From assembly GCA_902787365.1 (NCBI GenBank), contig CADAGC010000005.1:1-64000 (forward strand): 64,000 bases of DNA, read 5' to 3'. This stretch comes from an uncultured Ruminococcus sp. (lineage in GTDB: Bacteria; Bacillota; Clostridia; Oscillospirales; Ruminococcaceae). Under the pieces are notes generated by a model. That model was not told the origin of the DNA, did not search any database, and saw only the letters and a program-made list of their open reading frames with translations. Numbering within the stretch: the first letter of the stretch is position 1; every line of letters begins with the position of its first letter. A program made the position numbers and the translations under genes. Below, piece after piece: positions 25,616 through 34,457 of the stretch.

Positions 25616-25626
25616 CCATAACAGCT

Positions 25627-28008
25627 ATGAAGATACTTTCTCCCCGTTCATGTATAGTCTCACCGAAGATACAGCCCGAGTTTTCCGCAGAGAAAAGACA
25701 GGCTGCCCTTTCGGCAATTGTCGAGAAAACAGGCCTTGTGCTTGATGAGGAGCAGCGCAATATCGTTTCTCATTGCTATGACCTGCCGATAGATGAAAAG
25801 AGCATACTCATCTTAGGCCTTGGCAAGAACGTCAGGGGCAATATGCAGTATGTTCTCGATGTGCTCAATAAAAGCCCCGACTTTGAGGGCTATACCTGCT
25901 ACGTGAGAGCTGATGAAACTACAGATAAGATAATATCGGGCTATAAGAAGAAAAACGGCTGGAAGCGCACTAAGATATTCCGTTCCGATAAGCGCTATGC
26001 TACCTATATGGAAAGCTGTAAATACCTTATCACCGAAACATATTTCCCCGAGAGCTGGATAAAGCGCCCCGGGCAGGTGTATGTGAATATCTGGCACGGC
26101 ACGCCTCTTAAAAAGCTCGGCCTTGCCAAGAATACCCACAATATCCCCGGCAACGGCAAGACGCAGAAAAACTTTGTAAACGCCGACTACCTGCTCTACC
26201 CTAACGACTATACATATAAGAATATGACCGAGAGCTATAAGGTAAGAGAGCTGCTGCACGGCAAGGCTTTAATGCTCGGCTATCCACGCTGCGGCGGTCT
26301 TTTGCAGACGGCGGCTAAGGATAACTCAGCCCTTATCAAAGAGCTTGCACCAAACGGCGAGAAGATTTTTGTCTATATGCCGACTTTCAAGGACTATGTT
26401 GATAACGAGGTGCTCGTGCAGGAAACAGCCGAGCTGCTCGACTTCCTTGATGCAAGCCTTAAGGACGACCAGATACTCTTTGTAAACCTGCACCACAGGC
26501 TCTCAGACGTTATAGATTATGAGAAGTTCACCCATATAAAGAAATTCCCGCCGCTTGTTGACAGCTATGCACTTATGGCGGTGTCAGATGCGCTTATCAC
26601 CGACTATTCGAGCGTGCTCTTTGACTACCTGACCTTGGGCAAGCAGCTTATCCTCCACGTTGAGGATATCGAGCATTATGTGCGGGCAAGGGGCACTTAT
26701 ATGGATATGCTCACCCTGCCCTTTGATATGGCGCACACCAAAGAAGAGATAATAGCCCACCTCAACAAGGGCGACAAGACCTATGATGATACCAAGGCAA
26801 GAGCCGAGTTCTGCGGCTATGACTGTATAGACAGCGCCGAAAAGCTCTGCCGTATCTTCAAAGATTCTACCGAGGGGCTTGATATAAGAGAGATCCCAAA
26901 GGCCGGCAAGCAGAAGATACTTGCCGTGTCCGAATGCTGCGCAAACACCCCCGAGAGCCTGCGCTTCCTTGGCGCTGTGCGTGGCTTTGACAGGGATAAG
27001 GTTGACATATTCCTTGCCTGCGATGCGGAAAAGACGGGCACAACAGCCCCCGCCTACCCGCTGCTTTTTAATACCCCCGCTTTCGGCTACCGCGGCGAGG
27101 TCAAGCTCTCCTATGAGGGCAGAGAGGTGTTCGCACTCTACGAGCAGGGCAAGATATCATTCAAAGAAGCCTTTGAGGTGCTTAAATACGACTACTACTT
27201 AAATGCAAAGGCCATGTTCGGCGAGAGCGAGTTTGACTGTATATTCGTCTACGATATACCCGACCCGCAGCTGATGCTTTGCTTTGCCATGATGAAAGCA
27301 AAGCGCAAATACCTCTATATAAACAACGCCCTTATCGAGCAGATGATAGCAGGCGATAAGCTCACCCTTGATGCGCTTAGTATCGCCGCCCCCTACTTCG
27401 GGCAGGTGTTTGCTTATAACAGAGATATATCCTCACGCCTTGCAGAGTGTATTGACCTGACCGCTGAGAATACTGCGTGGATAAAAGATATAGATACTGT
27501 AAAAACATCAAACGACCTCGGCAATATCATGCTCACAGCTGATGATTACACCCCCGACCCGAGGGGCAATACCTTTGAGCTCAGATACTTTACAAACAAG
27601 ATAACAGATGACGTTCAGGCCTTAGGGCTTGATGAGGAGAAATACCGCTGCGAGGTCTTTGAATCGGGCAAGATAGAGTATTACTTAAGAGGCAACCGCT
27701 ATCGAAACGACGGCAGCTGCGTGATAGAAAAGCCTGCTTTCAAGGCAAAAGGCTATGTGCCCGTGGGCGTAAAGCTGCGTGTGCGTGTCTTCGGTGATTG
27801 GGCGTGGCTGATGAGCGACGGAACAGTTGCGATAAATAATTCAAAGGGCGGCAGAAAGCCCACAACAAAAATAAAGAAAAAGCTTGCCGACAGAAACTTT
27901 AAAAACTCAAAGCTTGTTGTCGGCATAGGCGAAAAGATTCCTTTTATCGACCTTGCAGGTATCAACACCATAATAGCAGAGGTCGTCTGGAAAAAAGGAA
28001 AGGAGTAA
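25627..28008 (+). CDS. CDP-glycerol glycerophosphotransferase (TagF-like), long form
   Basis: This protein has 793 aa. Residues about 80-410 form the transferase domain: VYVNIWHGTPLKKLG, MLGYPRCGGLL, VYMPTFKDY, NLHHRLSD, and VSDALITDYSSVLFDYLTLGKQ. The C-terminal half is a further domain (starting AVSECCANTPESLRFLG) with partial resemblance to glycosyltransferase folds and no clear family. The ATG at 25627 is chosen because the longer frame to 25504 runs through the spacer repeat. It ends 6 nt before the acyltransferase start. It probably extends or caps the glycerol-phosphate chain. Confidence 0.83.
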   Translation: MKILSPRSCIVSPKIQPEFSAEKRQAALSAIVEKTGLVLDEEQRNIVSHCYDLPIDEKSILILGLGKNVRGNMQYVLDVLNKSPDFEGYTCYVRADETTDKIISGYKKKNGWKRTKIFRSDKRYATYMESCKYLITETYFPESWIKRPGQVYVNIWHGTPLKKLGLAKNTHNIPGNGKTQKNFVNADYLLYPNDYTYKNMTESYKVRELLHGKALMLGYPRCGGLLQTAAKDNSALIKELAPNGEKIFVYMPTFKDYVDNEVLVQETAELLDFLDASLKDDQILFVNLHHRLSDVIDYEKFTHIKKFPPLVDSYALMAVSDALITDYSSVLFDYLTLGKQLILHVEDIEHYVRARGTYMDMLTLPFDMAHTKEEIIAHLNKGDKTYDDTKARAEFCGYDCIDSAEKLCRIFKDSTEGLDIREIPKAGKQKILAVSECCANTPESLRFLGAVRGFDRDKVDIFLACDAEKTGTTAPAYPLLFNTPAFGYRGEVKLSYEGREVFALYEQGKISFKEAFEVLKYDYYLNAKAMFGESEFDCIFVYDIPDPQLMLCFAMMKAKRKYLYINNALIEQMIAGDKLTLDALSIAAPYFGQVFAYNRDISSRLAECIDLTAENTAWIKDIDTVKTSNDLGNIMLTADDYTPDPRGNTFELRYFTNKITDDVQALGLDEEKYRCEVFESGKIEYYLRGNRYRNDGSCVIEKPAFKAKGYVPVGVKLRVRVFGDWAWLMSDGTVAINNSKGGRKPTTKIKKKLADRNFKNSKLVVGIGEKIPFIDLAGINTIIAEVVWKKGKE

Positions 28009-28014
28009 CATAAC

Positions 28015-29196
28015 TTGTCACAGACAGATAATACAGAGCAAACAGAACAGATAGAAGAAAAGACAGCAGAACAGACAACAGAGCCTAAAGAAAGCATACG
28101 TGAAAAGCTTACGTTTTTCGTTTTCAGCAAATACCGTGGCGAGCTTTTCGGAATATCAATACTATTCATTATGGCGTTCCACTATTTCCATACGGTGGTC
28201 AATAACAGAACCAAAACTCAGGATCACTACTACAGCTCATACCTTTTTTGCAGGGCTTTCGGCAGCATAGGCGTCGAGGTGTTCTTGTTCCTTTCGGGAA
28301 TGGGGATTTACTTCTCCTATACCAAGCGTAAGGATATAAGCGCATTCTTCCGCAAGCGCTATGTGCGCATACTTATCCCCTACGCTATGTATGCCAGTAT
28401 AGCGTGGTTTATTTCCGACCTTGTGGTGACCGACCATAAGTTCACACGCTACCTCTACGACCTATCCCTCACAAGCTTCTGGATAAACGGCGAGAAGCGG
28501 CTTTGGTTCATAAGCGCTATCGTGGTGTTCTATGTGTTCTTCCCGCTTTTCTATGAGATAGTAACATCTAAGCACTATAAGATAAACACCGCACTTATCA
28601 TTGCCTTTCTTGTAGGCGTTTTGTATTTAGCGCACGAGGAAAAGCCCAAGTCTTTCGCCGTAACAGAGATAGCTACTACAAGACTTCCTATATTTGTTTT
28701 CGGCATATTCATAGGCAGGCTCGTCTTTGAAAAAGCCCCCATTAAGAAATGGCATATCGCCGCTGCCGCTGCAACAGTCATGATGCGAGCAGTCGTGTTC
28801 ATACTGGGTGTCAAGAATAAATTCGGCGGGCTTGATAACAAAACACTCAAATTCATAAACGACGCCGCAGGCTCGGCCGTTGGCAAGAGAATGGAAAGCT
28901 CGCTTGCCTCCATAGGATTTATGGCGGTGTGCATAGCAGTTCTTGCGCTTATCAAATGGCAGCCGCTGCATAGCTTTTTAAAAACAGTCGGCAGCGTGTC
29001 GCTTGAGCTTTATATGACGCACGTTACCGTAAACGGCATAATAGCAAGCGAGGGCAGCCTTGATATCTGCGAGCCGCCCGTCTATCTGCTTTCAATGGTG
29101 ATATCGGTAAGCGCTGCGATAGTGCTTCATATATCAAGCACCGCTGTGATCAATAAGCTTACCAAAAAGCCGGCACCGGCAAAAGCTGACACTTAA
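28015..29196 (+). CDS. Acyltransferase family 3 membrane protein
   Basis: This 393-aa polytopic protein has about ten membrane helices after a hydrophilic Gln/Glu/Thr-rich N-terminus. The family Arg/His region is seen as RGELFGISILFIMAFHYFH, followed by GVEVFLFLSGMGIYFSYTKR and FFRKRYVRILIPY. These proteins O-acylate surface polysaccharides, often acetylation. The TTG start at 28015 has AAAGGAG upstream. It is 6 nt from the TagF-like gene and 24 nt from an SGNH esterase, so both are probably decoration enzymes of the same polymer. Confidence 0.83.
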   Translation: MSQTDNTEQTEQIEEKTAEQTTEPKESIREKLTFFVFSKYRGELFGISILFIMAFHYFHTVVNNRTKTQDHYYSSYLFCRAFGSIGVEVFLFLSGMGIYFSYTKRKDISAFFRKRYVRILIPYAMYASIAWFISDLVVTDHKFTRYLYDLSLTSFWINGEKRLWFISAIVVFYVFFPLFYEIVTSKHYKINTALIIAFLVGVLYLAHEEKPKSFAVTEIATTRLPIFVFGIFIGRLVFEKAPIKKWHIAAAAATVMMRAVVFILGVKNKFGGLDNKTLKFINDAAGSAVGKRMESSLASIGFMAVCIAVLALIKWQPLHSFLKTVGSVSLELYMTHVTVNGIIASEGSLDICEPPVYLLSMVISVSAAIVLHISSTAVINKLTKKPAPAKADT

Positions 29197-29220
29197 TCTA
29201 TCAAAACGGAGAAAAAACTT

Positions 29221-30285
29221 ATGAAAACTACATTTATCCCCTGCACAGATGAACGCCTTGCCTATATGGGCAGGCTTGATGATTCAAAAAAAGAGAGCGT
29301 GCGCTTTATCTACGCAGGCTCGCAGGTGACTGTGCGCTTTAAGGGCACATATATCGCCGCAGTTATCGCAAACACTATGATGAGCTCAAACGAAATGAGC
29401 ATAGGTGCCCTCGTTGACGGCAAGCTTATAAAGAGTGTGTTCGATAACGGCTGGGATAACCACGATAAGCAGACGGTAGTGCTTGCCGAGGGGCTTGAAG
29501 ATAAAGAGCATACCGTGACTTTGTTCAAAAGGCAGGCCGCTTACCATTTCTTTGAGTTCTATGGCTTTGAATTAAGCGACGGCGCCGAGGTTTCCCCTTA
29601 TAAAAAGCACTATGATATGAAGATAGAGGTGTTCGGCGACAGCGTTTCCGCAGGCGAGGTGGTAGAGGCTGTAGAGAATACAGGCAGCTGCGACCCCGAA
29701 AACCACTGCGGCAGGTTTGATAACGCCTACTACGCATACCCGTGCATAACCGCAAGAAACCTTAACGCCGAGATACATAATAACGCTCAGGGCGGCATAG
29801 CTATATTTAACGGCACAGGTTATTTCCATATGGATCCCGAAGCTATCGGCGTTGAAACTACCTGGGATAAGCTTTCCTACTACCCCGAGGGGCCGTACAG
29901 CGACTGGAATTTCTCACGCTTCACCCCCGATGTAGTTATTATGGCAGTCGGCCAGAACGACCCCCATTGTGAGGGTCACGAGGATAGGGACATAAAAGAC
30001 CCCGAATACCGCAAAAAGTGGAAAGCCAAGTATAAAGAGATAACCTCATCGCTTATGGAGAAATACCCAAAGGCGCAGTTTATCTTCCTGCTCACCGTGC
30101 TTATGCACTACCCCGACTGGGACGAAGCAGTCAAGGAAACAGCGCAGGAGCTTGACAGCGAGAGGGTGCATTACTTTGAGTTCACCCGTACAGGTAAAGC
30201 CACCCCCGGCCACCCGAGGATTTATGAGCAGTATGAAATGGCCGAAGAGCTTACGGCGTATATAGTGAATAGTATAAAGAAATAA
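29221..30285 (+). CDS. SGNH/GDSL esterase with N-terminal jelly-roll domain (CE2-like)
   Basis: This 354-aa protein has an N-terminal beta-rich domain (about 1-125) followed by an SGNH hydrolase: block I EVFGDSVSAGE, block II NAQGGIAI, block III AVGQNDPH, block V HP in TPGHPRIYEQYEMAEEL. The two-domain layout is that of CE2 acetyl esterases. The usual Asp two residues before the block V His is not apparent, as in some CE2 enzymes that work with a Ser-His dyad. No signal peptide is seen, so it would act inside the cell or be released otherwise. It probably removes acyl groups from the polymer or from glycans. Confidence 0.8.
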   Translation: MKTTFIPCTDERLAYMGRLDDSKKESVRFIYAGSQVTVRFKGTYIAAVIANTMMSSNEMSIGALVDGKLIKSVFDNGWDNHDKQTVVLAEGLEDKEHTVTLFKRQAAYHFFEFYGFELSDGAEVSPYKKHYDMKIEVFGDSVSAGEVVEAVENTGSCDPENHCGRFDNAYYAYPCITARNLNAEIHNNAQGGIAIFNGTGYFHMDPEAIGVETTWDKLSYYPEGPYSDWNFSRFTPDVVIMAVGQNDPHCEGHEDRDIKDPEYRKKWKAKYKEITSSLMEKYPKAQFIFLLTVLMHYPDWDEAVKETAQELDSERVHYFEFTRTGKATPGHPRIYEQYEMAEELTAYIVNSIKK

Positions 30286-30326
30286 GCGGTTGTACGGGTA
30301 AAACCCGTTTCAAGGAGTATGACACC

Positions 30327-31772
30327 ATGAACGAGATCATACATGAATTAAAGCGCAAGGAAAAAGAAGCCGCCGATGAGGTGAAGCAGGATATTCAGGA
30401 AAAACGCTCGGCTGCGGGCAGGTTTTTCTATAGCCTTTTCAATATCCATGACGACCAGATGAGCTATGAGGATATTGACCGTATGATGTATGAGAATACC
30501 ATTATCCACGGCCCTAATATGTGGATACTGATGATGGCGACATTCATCGCATCAATCGGCCTTAATGTCAATTCCACCGCCGTTATCATAGGCGCTATGC
30601 TCGTATCCCCCCTTATGAGCGGTATCATGACAATGGGCTATTCGCTGGCCGTCAGAGATGTTTCGCTGCTGCTTAGAGCACTCGGGCGCTTCTCGGTGCA
30701 GGTGATAATAAGCCTTGTTACCTCGACGATATATTTTCTTATATCTCCCCTCTCGGAAGCCACAACCGAGATGATAGCCAGAACAAGCCCCACCCTGTGG
30801 GACGTGCTTATTGCCACATTCGGCGGTATAGCAGGCGCTATCGGCAATACAAGAAATAAGAAATCCAACGTCATTCCGGGCGTGGCTATAGCTACGGCAC
30901 TTATGCCGCCGCTGTGTACTGCGGGCTACGGCATAGCTACGGCACAGACAAAATTCCTGCTCGGTGCGGGCTATCTGTTTTTGATAAACACTATGTTTAT
31001 CTCTCTTGCAACTATGATAATGACCCTTATAATGGGCGTGCCTTACCACCGCTCAATATCAAAGCGCGGGCAGAAGACCATAAACAGGGTGATATTCACC
31101 GTGTCGCTCATAGTTATCATACCAAGCCTGTTTATAGGCGCCCGAACTGTGTATGATTCGGTGATAGATGCAAATATCACAAGGTACCTGAACGAGCAGT
31201 TCACATTCGATAATACAACAGTCGTCAAGACCGAGACTGATATGAGCGATAAGTCGATAACCGTTTCGCTTGTGGGCAATACTATCTCACCCGATGTGAT
31301 AGATAAGCTGGAGGAATCCCTCTCGGAATACGGGCTGGGGGACTTTACACTTAAGGTCACGCAGAACTCAGCTATTATCCCCGACGACGGCGAGAACGGC
31401 GACAGGATAACAATGGCGATACAGGAAAAGACCATAAATGACCTGCAAACTCAGCTTGATGAAAAAGACGAAAAGATAAGCGAGCTTGATACTCAGCTAA
31501 GTGAGCTGAATAAGCAGATAGATGAGTATAACTCACAGACCACCGATTCGGCTAAGATGAGTGAGCTGGGCAAAAAGCTTGGTGATGTGTTTACATATCT
31601 TTCAGATATATCCTGCGGCACTATGACGGGCGCCGAGGGCGACTATATTCTGCTAAGCGCCAAGTCGTCAAAGAAGCTGACCGATGAGGAAGTGCAGACG
31701 ATAGAAAACTTTATAAAATCTGAAACAGGCACCAAAGAAGTAAAGCTGCAAATAACACAGCCGAAGAAATAG
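30327..31772 (+). CDS. DUF389-family membrane protein
   Basis: This 481-aa protein starts with a charged N-terminal helix, then has six or so membrane helices containing the family landmarks ASIGLNVNSTAVIIGAMLVS, PLMSGIMTMGYSLA and PGVAIATALMPPLCTAGYG. After the membrane part comes a soluble C-terminal region with a predicted coiled coil (about residues 370-410) and an alpha/beta end. The function of DUF389 is unknown. It has AAGGAG upstream and stands alone after the surface-polymer cluster, perhaps by read-through. Confidence 0.85.
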   Translation: MNEIIHELKRKEKEAADEVKQDIQEKRSAAGRFFYSLFNIHDDQMSYEDIDRMMYENTIIHGPNMWILMMATFIASIGLNVNSTAVIIGAMLVSPLMSGIMTMGYSLAVRDVSLLLRALGRFSVQVIISLVTSTIYFLISPLSEATTEMIARTSPTLWDVLIATFGGIAGAIGNTRNKKSNVIPGVAIATALMPPLCTAGYGIATAQTKFLLGAGYLFLINTMFISLATMIMTLIMGVPYHRSISKRGQKTINRVIFTVSLIVIIPSLFIGARTVYDSVIDANITRYLNEQFTFDNTTVVKTETDMSDKSITVSLVGNTISPDVIDKLEESLSEYGLGDFTLKVTQNSAIIPDDGENGDRITMAIQEKTINDLQTQLDEKDEKISELDTQLSELNKQIDEYNSQTTDSAKMSELGKKLGDVFTYLSDISCGTMTGAEGDYILLSAKSSKKLTDEEVQTIENFIKSETGTKEVKLQITQPKK

Positions 31773-31800
31773 CCACCCTGAAAACCATAAGAAAACCCCA

Positions 31801-31820
31801 AATGTTCCACACGGAACATT
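31801..31820. promoter_or_regulatory. Perfect 8-bp palindrome before the zinc-ribbon gene
   Basis: AATGTTCC, four bases, GGAACATT. There is no T-run after it, so an operator or an mRNA 3' hairpin of the DUF389 gene are both possible. No promoter of good quality was identified between it and the zinc-ribbon gene. Confidence 0.4.
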
Positions 31821-31866
31821 GTTCAAGGTAAAAATGATATATCACATATATTAGGAGGAAACCACC

Positions 31867-32460
31867 ATGTCAAAAATTTGTTCATCCTGCGGCGCAGAGC
31901 TTGAAGACAGCGCAACATTCTGCGGAAAGTGCGGCAAACCCGTGTCGCTTTTCACCCCGCAGCCCGAAGCAGCACAGACCACAAGCGGCGATATGCCCGC
32001 TGCTGAGGATTTCAGCGCACAGCAGCAGTACCAGCAGCAGTATCAGCAGCAGCCACAGTACCAGCAGCCTTACGGCGGCCAGCAGCAGTATCAGCAGCAG
32101 CCCCAGTATCAGCAGCCCTATAACCAGAATATGAACGCCTACGCCCAGAGCGCCAACGTTTATAACCAGAGCCAGTATATGGGGCTGAATGAGACTGTCT
32201 TCTCCCCCTACGAGCGTGGCGAGAAGCCTGTTACGATAGGCCAGTGGATGATAACCACCATACTTCTGAGCATACCTGTAGTAGGTCTTATCTACTTCAT
32301 CATACTTCTGATAGGCGGTCCCAACACCAAAAAGAGCCTTACCAACTTTGCAAGGGCATCGCTTATATGGTTCCTTATCGCTTTTGCGATATGCCTGATA
32401 GCCGTGCTTGCTTTCGGCGCTTCAGCAGAAGAGATACTTAAAACCGCAGGCGTGAAATAA
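31867..32460 (+). CDS. Zinc-ribbon membrane protein with Gln/Tyr-rich repeats
   Basis: In this 197-aa protein an N-terminal zinc ribbon (ICSSCGAELEDSATFCGKCG, two CxxC pairs) is followed by a low-complexity stretch of repeated QQYQQQPQYQQP. Two membrane helices lie at the C-terminus (about 127-150 and 160-180), the first within MITTILLSIPVVGLIYFIIL. The layout recurs in Firmicutes, with unknown function. TAGGAGGAAACCACC is a strong ribosome site. A terminator follows directly. Confidence 0.8.
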   Translation: MSKICSSCGAELEDSATFCGKCGKPVSLFTPQPEAAQTTSGDMPAAEDFSAQQQYQQQYQQQPQYQQPYGGQQQYQQQPQYQQPYNQNMNAYAQSANVYNQSQYMGLNETVFSPYERGEKPVTIGQWMITTILLSIPVVGLIYFIILLIGGPNTKKSLTNFARASLIWFLIAFAICLIAVLAFGASAEEILKTAGVK

Positions 32461-32467
32461 AAAAATC

Positions 32468-32504
32468 AAGCAGCAGGAGATGTGAGTCTTCTGCTGCTTT
32501 TGTG
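32468..32504 (+). terminator. Terminator of the zinc-ribbon gene
   Basis: AAGCAGCAGGAG pairs with CTTCTGCTGCTT (one G-U) and is followed by TTGTG. The T-run is short. Confidence 0.6.
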
Positions 32505-32658
32505 TTATTGGGAATTATAAATAGTAAGGGGTAGTCTTTTGCCGCCTAACGGCGGCTCGATTTGAAAAACGCTTCGCTCTTTCAAATCGGGCGGACGGCG
32601 AACAATTCGTTCTTCAAATGCTGTTGCTATCGTGGCGTTGTTCTGCTTTTATTACTTG

Positions 32659-32791
32659 TTCGCCGCCCTTAGCGCCTGCGGCGAATGGGGCGTTGCCTGT
32701 ACTCAATCGAGTTTGCTCGATTGAGTACGACCCCGCAAGCCCTTTTTGAGGAAAAGGGCCCCTCCGAAAACCTTCTTGTGTTTTTTCTTCT
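32659..32791. repeat. GC-rich intergenic repeat (family D), copy 2
   Basis: It starts TTCGCCGCCCTTAGCGCCT like the copy at 11680, and also shares CCxGCAAG, AAAACCTTCTTGTG and the T-rich end. An inserted palindrome (ACTCAATCGAG, loop, CTCGATTGAGT, about 32701-32727) lies in the middle. The 3' end of the GH25 gene reads into it. A further hairpin, GATTTGAAA to TTTCAAATC, lies just upstream near 32561-32589. Confidence 0.55.
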
Positions 32792-33410
32792 TATCCCTTC
32801 GCTTATACCCATTCAAATGCGCCTTTTTTATTATCGTCGGATAATCTTCATAACACAAGTCTGTGTCAACGCTCCCCACTATGCCGTTCAGCCGCCCCGA
32901 TGAGCTGTTCTGCCACATACCTACAAAGCCGCTGTAGCTTAACCGCCCGCCGTATTCGGCGACCCAAAGAGCATAGCGCTTTCGCACTTCGGGGGTGAGC
33001 AGCGTTTCAAGAGGGTCTGCTGACATATATATGCCCGCAAAATACCCCGCACGCTCTAAAGTGTCGCAAAAGCAGCGGCACATCTCGCTCACCGTGTCAC
33101 GCCCGCCCTGCAAGGCTTCGCCCTCGACGTCGTAGTATATGGGGTATTCAAACCTCTTGCCCTTTATAACACTTATACAGGCCTGCGCTTCCTGCTTTGC
33201 CTCGGCGGCGTTCCTCGCATAGGAAAACCAGTATGCCCCGCAGGGTATTTTAAGCCGCCTGCACTCTTTATAGTTTTGCTCGAAGTATTCGTCCTTTTGT
33301 GAAGCAAGGCTGCCGTAGCCTGCACGTATTATCACAAAGTCCGTGCGGCCCTTTAGCCTCATAAAATCCACGCCCCCCTGGGCGTAGCTGATGTCTATTC
33401 CTCTTTTCAT
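32703..33410 (-). CDS. GH25 lysozyme (muramidase) with repeat-derived C-terminal tail
   Basis: In this 235-aa protein residues 1-190 form a GH25 muramidase: GIDISYAQGGVDF start, VIIRAGYG, PYYxD-type YYDVEGEAL and the closing DTDLCYEDY. It would cleave the MurNAc-GlcNAc bond of peptidoglycan. No signal peptide is visible, unusual unless released by lysis or a non-classical route. The last 25 residues (FGGALFLKKGLRGRTQSS...) are encoded by the intergenic repeat at 32703-32791 and are basic. The ribosome site GGAGGT lies in the arm of a perfect hairpin (33419-33450). Confidence 0.85.
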   Translation of the reverse strand: MKRGIDISYAQGGVDFMRLKGRTDFVIIRAGYGSLASQKDEYFEQNYKECRRLKIPCGAYWFSYARNAAEAKQEAQACISVIKGKRFEYPIYYDVEGEALQGGRDTVSEMCRCFCDTLERAGYFAGIYMSADPLETLLTPEVRKRYALWVAEYGGRLSYSGFVGMWQNSSSGRLNGIVGSVDTDLCYEDYPTIIKKAHLNGYKRRDKKKKHKKVFGGALFLKKGLRGRTQSSKLD

Positions 33411-33418
33411 AGCATTAC

Positions 33419-33450
33419 CTCCCGATACAGTATATGCTCTGTATCGGGAG
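33419..33450 (-). promoter_or_regulatory. Hairpin overlapping the GH25 ribosome site
   Basis: CTCCCGATACAG (33419-33430) and CTGTATCGGGAG (33439-33450) form a perfect 12-bp stem. On the minus strand the downstream arm ends in GGGAG, which is part of the ribosome site GGAGGT of the lysozyme gene, so the folded mRNA would hide it. The hairpin may also end the upstream transcript. Confidence 0.6.
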
Positions 33451-33468
33451 TTGGTGTGAGGGTTTCTG

Positions 33469-34017
33469 TTATGCTATTATCTTCCCCGCTTTTTCCATTA
33501 CATCACGAAGATTTATTATATCCCTCATCACATCACCCGTTTCGAGAGAGTGATTTGCGTCAGCGTATTCATAAAGCGGCAGGGCGTTCTCTTTGCAAAG
33601 GCGCTCAATCTCGGCGGTTTTCGCCCAGGGGTCGGCAGTTCCGTGAAAGGCGCAAAAGCCATCAGCACTCTGCTCAAAGGTAAACTCCAGCGGCGTAAAA
33701 AGCACACCGCAGGCTTTTATGTTGTGCTTTGCTTTGTATTCAAGGCAGGTGCGTGTGCCTATGCTCTTGCCTACAAAGACTATCCGCCCAAAGCCCGAAA
33801 AATCCACATCTGCAAGCTGCTGCTCGCTTTGCGTTAATGCGTGGGCGGCGGCAAGGCGCAGCTTTTCGTCGTTGCCCTTTGCCCCCTCGGGAAAGCCCGA
33901 ATACTTAAGCGCTATCACCTCATACCCCCTCGCCCGTGCAAGCTTGGCCGAGTAGTATAAAAGCGGCTTGTCGCAGGTGTAACCAATGCCCGGGAAAAGA
34001 ACACACAGCTTTTTCAT
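33469..34017 (-). CDS. Alpha/beta hydrolase
   Basis: This 182-aa small hydrolase has the nucleophile elbow GKSIGT (FVGKSIGTRTC), an acid in HGTADPWA and a His in ANHSLE, giving a complete Ser-Asp-His triad. The length is short with few insertions, as in dienelactone-hydrolase-like or KANL3-like proteins. Substrate unknown. It overlaps the MaoC-like gene by 4 nt and is the last gene of a four-gene operon read leftward. Confidence 0.8.
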   Translation of the reverse strand: MKKLCVLFPGIGYTCDKPLLYYSAKLARARGYEVIALKYSGFPEGAKGNDEKLRLAAAHALTQSEQQLADVDFSGFGRIVFVGKSIGTRTCLEYKAKHNIKACGVLFTPLEFTFEQSADGFCAFHGTADPWAKTAEIERLCKENALPLYEYADANHSLETGDVMRDIINLRDVMEKAGKIIA

Positions 34018-34457
34018 AAGTCACCCTCCTTCGGGCGGCGCTTTACCACCGTGTCAGTCTCGCTTGTAAGCACAAGCTTTCCGTCGCCGTTTTGTATATC
34101 AATCCTCACGGTGAAAATGCCGTTGTAGGGGTTGCGCTCGGTCTTTGATACCACCTCGGCTGTGCCCGTTAGCGTGTCGCCCGCAAACACGGGGGCTTTG
34201 AAATCAAGCCGCATGGAAAGCCCCGCAAGCGTCTGCTCGCCGCCGAAATCCTCCACCACATACTGCGCCCACATAAGCGCAAAGGTATAAAGCCCCGATG
34301 ACGTGAGCGCCCCTGCCTTGGTGGCCTTGGCGTATTCCTCGTCGGTGTGCATCGGCACGGGGTTGAAGCGCTTTGCAAAGCTTATCATTTCGTCCTTTTG
34401 CACCGTTAAAGGCGCAAGGGTGAGCCTGTCGCCCACCCTTATATCCTCAAAATACAT
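34014..34457 (-). CDS. MaoC-family (hot-dog fold) hydratase-like protein
   Basis: This 147-aa protein has the hot-dog fold signature region FAKRFNPVPMHTDEEYAKATKAGAL with the Asp/His pair and TSSGLYTFALMWAQYV. MaoC proteins hydrate enoyl-CoA or act as thioesterase-like enzymes. The fourth residues of the motif (NPVPMHTD rather than NPIHxD) keep the Asp and His. It abuts the FakA-like gene and overlaps the hydrolase gene, so the operon may act on acyl groups. Confidence 0.83.
   Translation of the reverse strand: MYFEDIRVGDRLTLAPLTVQKDEMISFAKRFNPVPMHTDEEYAKATKAGALTSSGLYTFALMWAQYVVEDFGGEQTLAGLSMRLDFKAPVFAGDTLTGTAEVVSKTERNPYNGIFTVRIDIQNGDGKLVLTSETDTVVKRRPKEGDL

Noticed and set aside
25504..25626. 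41-residue N-terminal extension of the TagF-like protein
   Set aside because: Arg/Pro-rich translation of the intergenic spacer repeat without ribosome site; the ATG at 25627 begins the family-like sequence.
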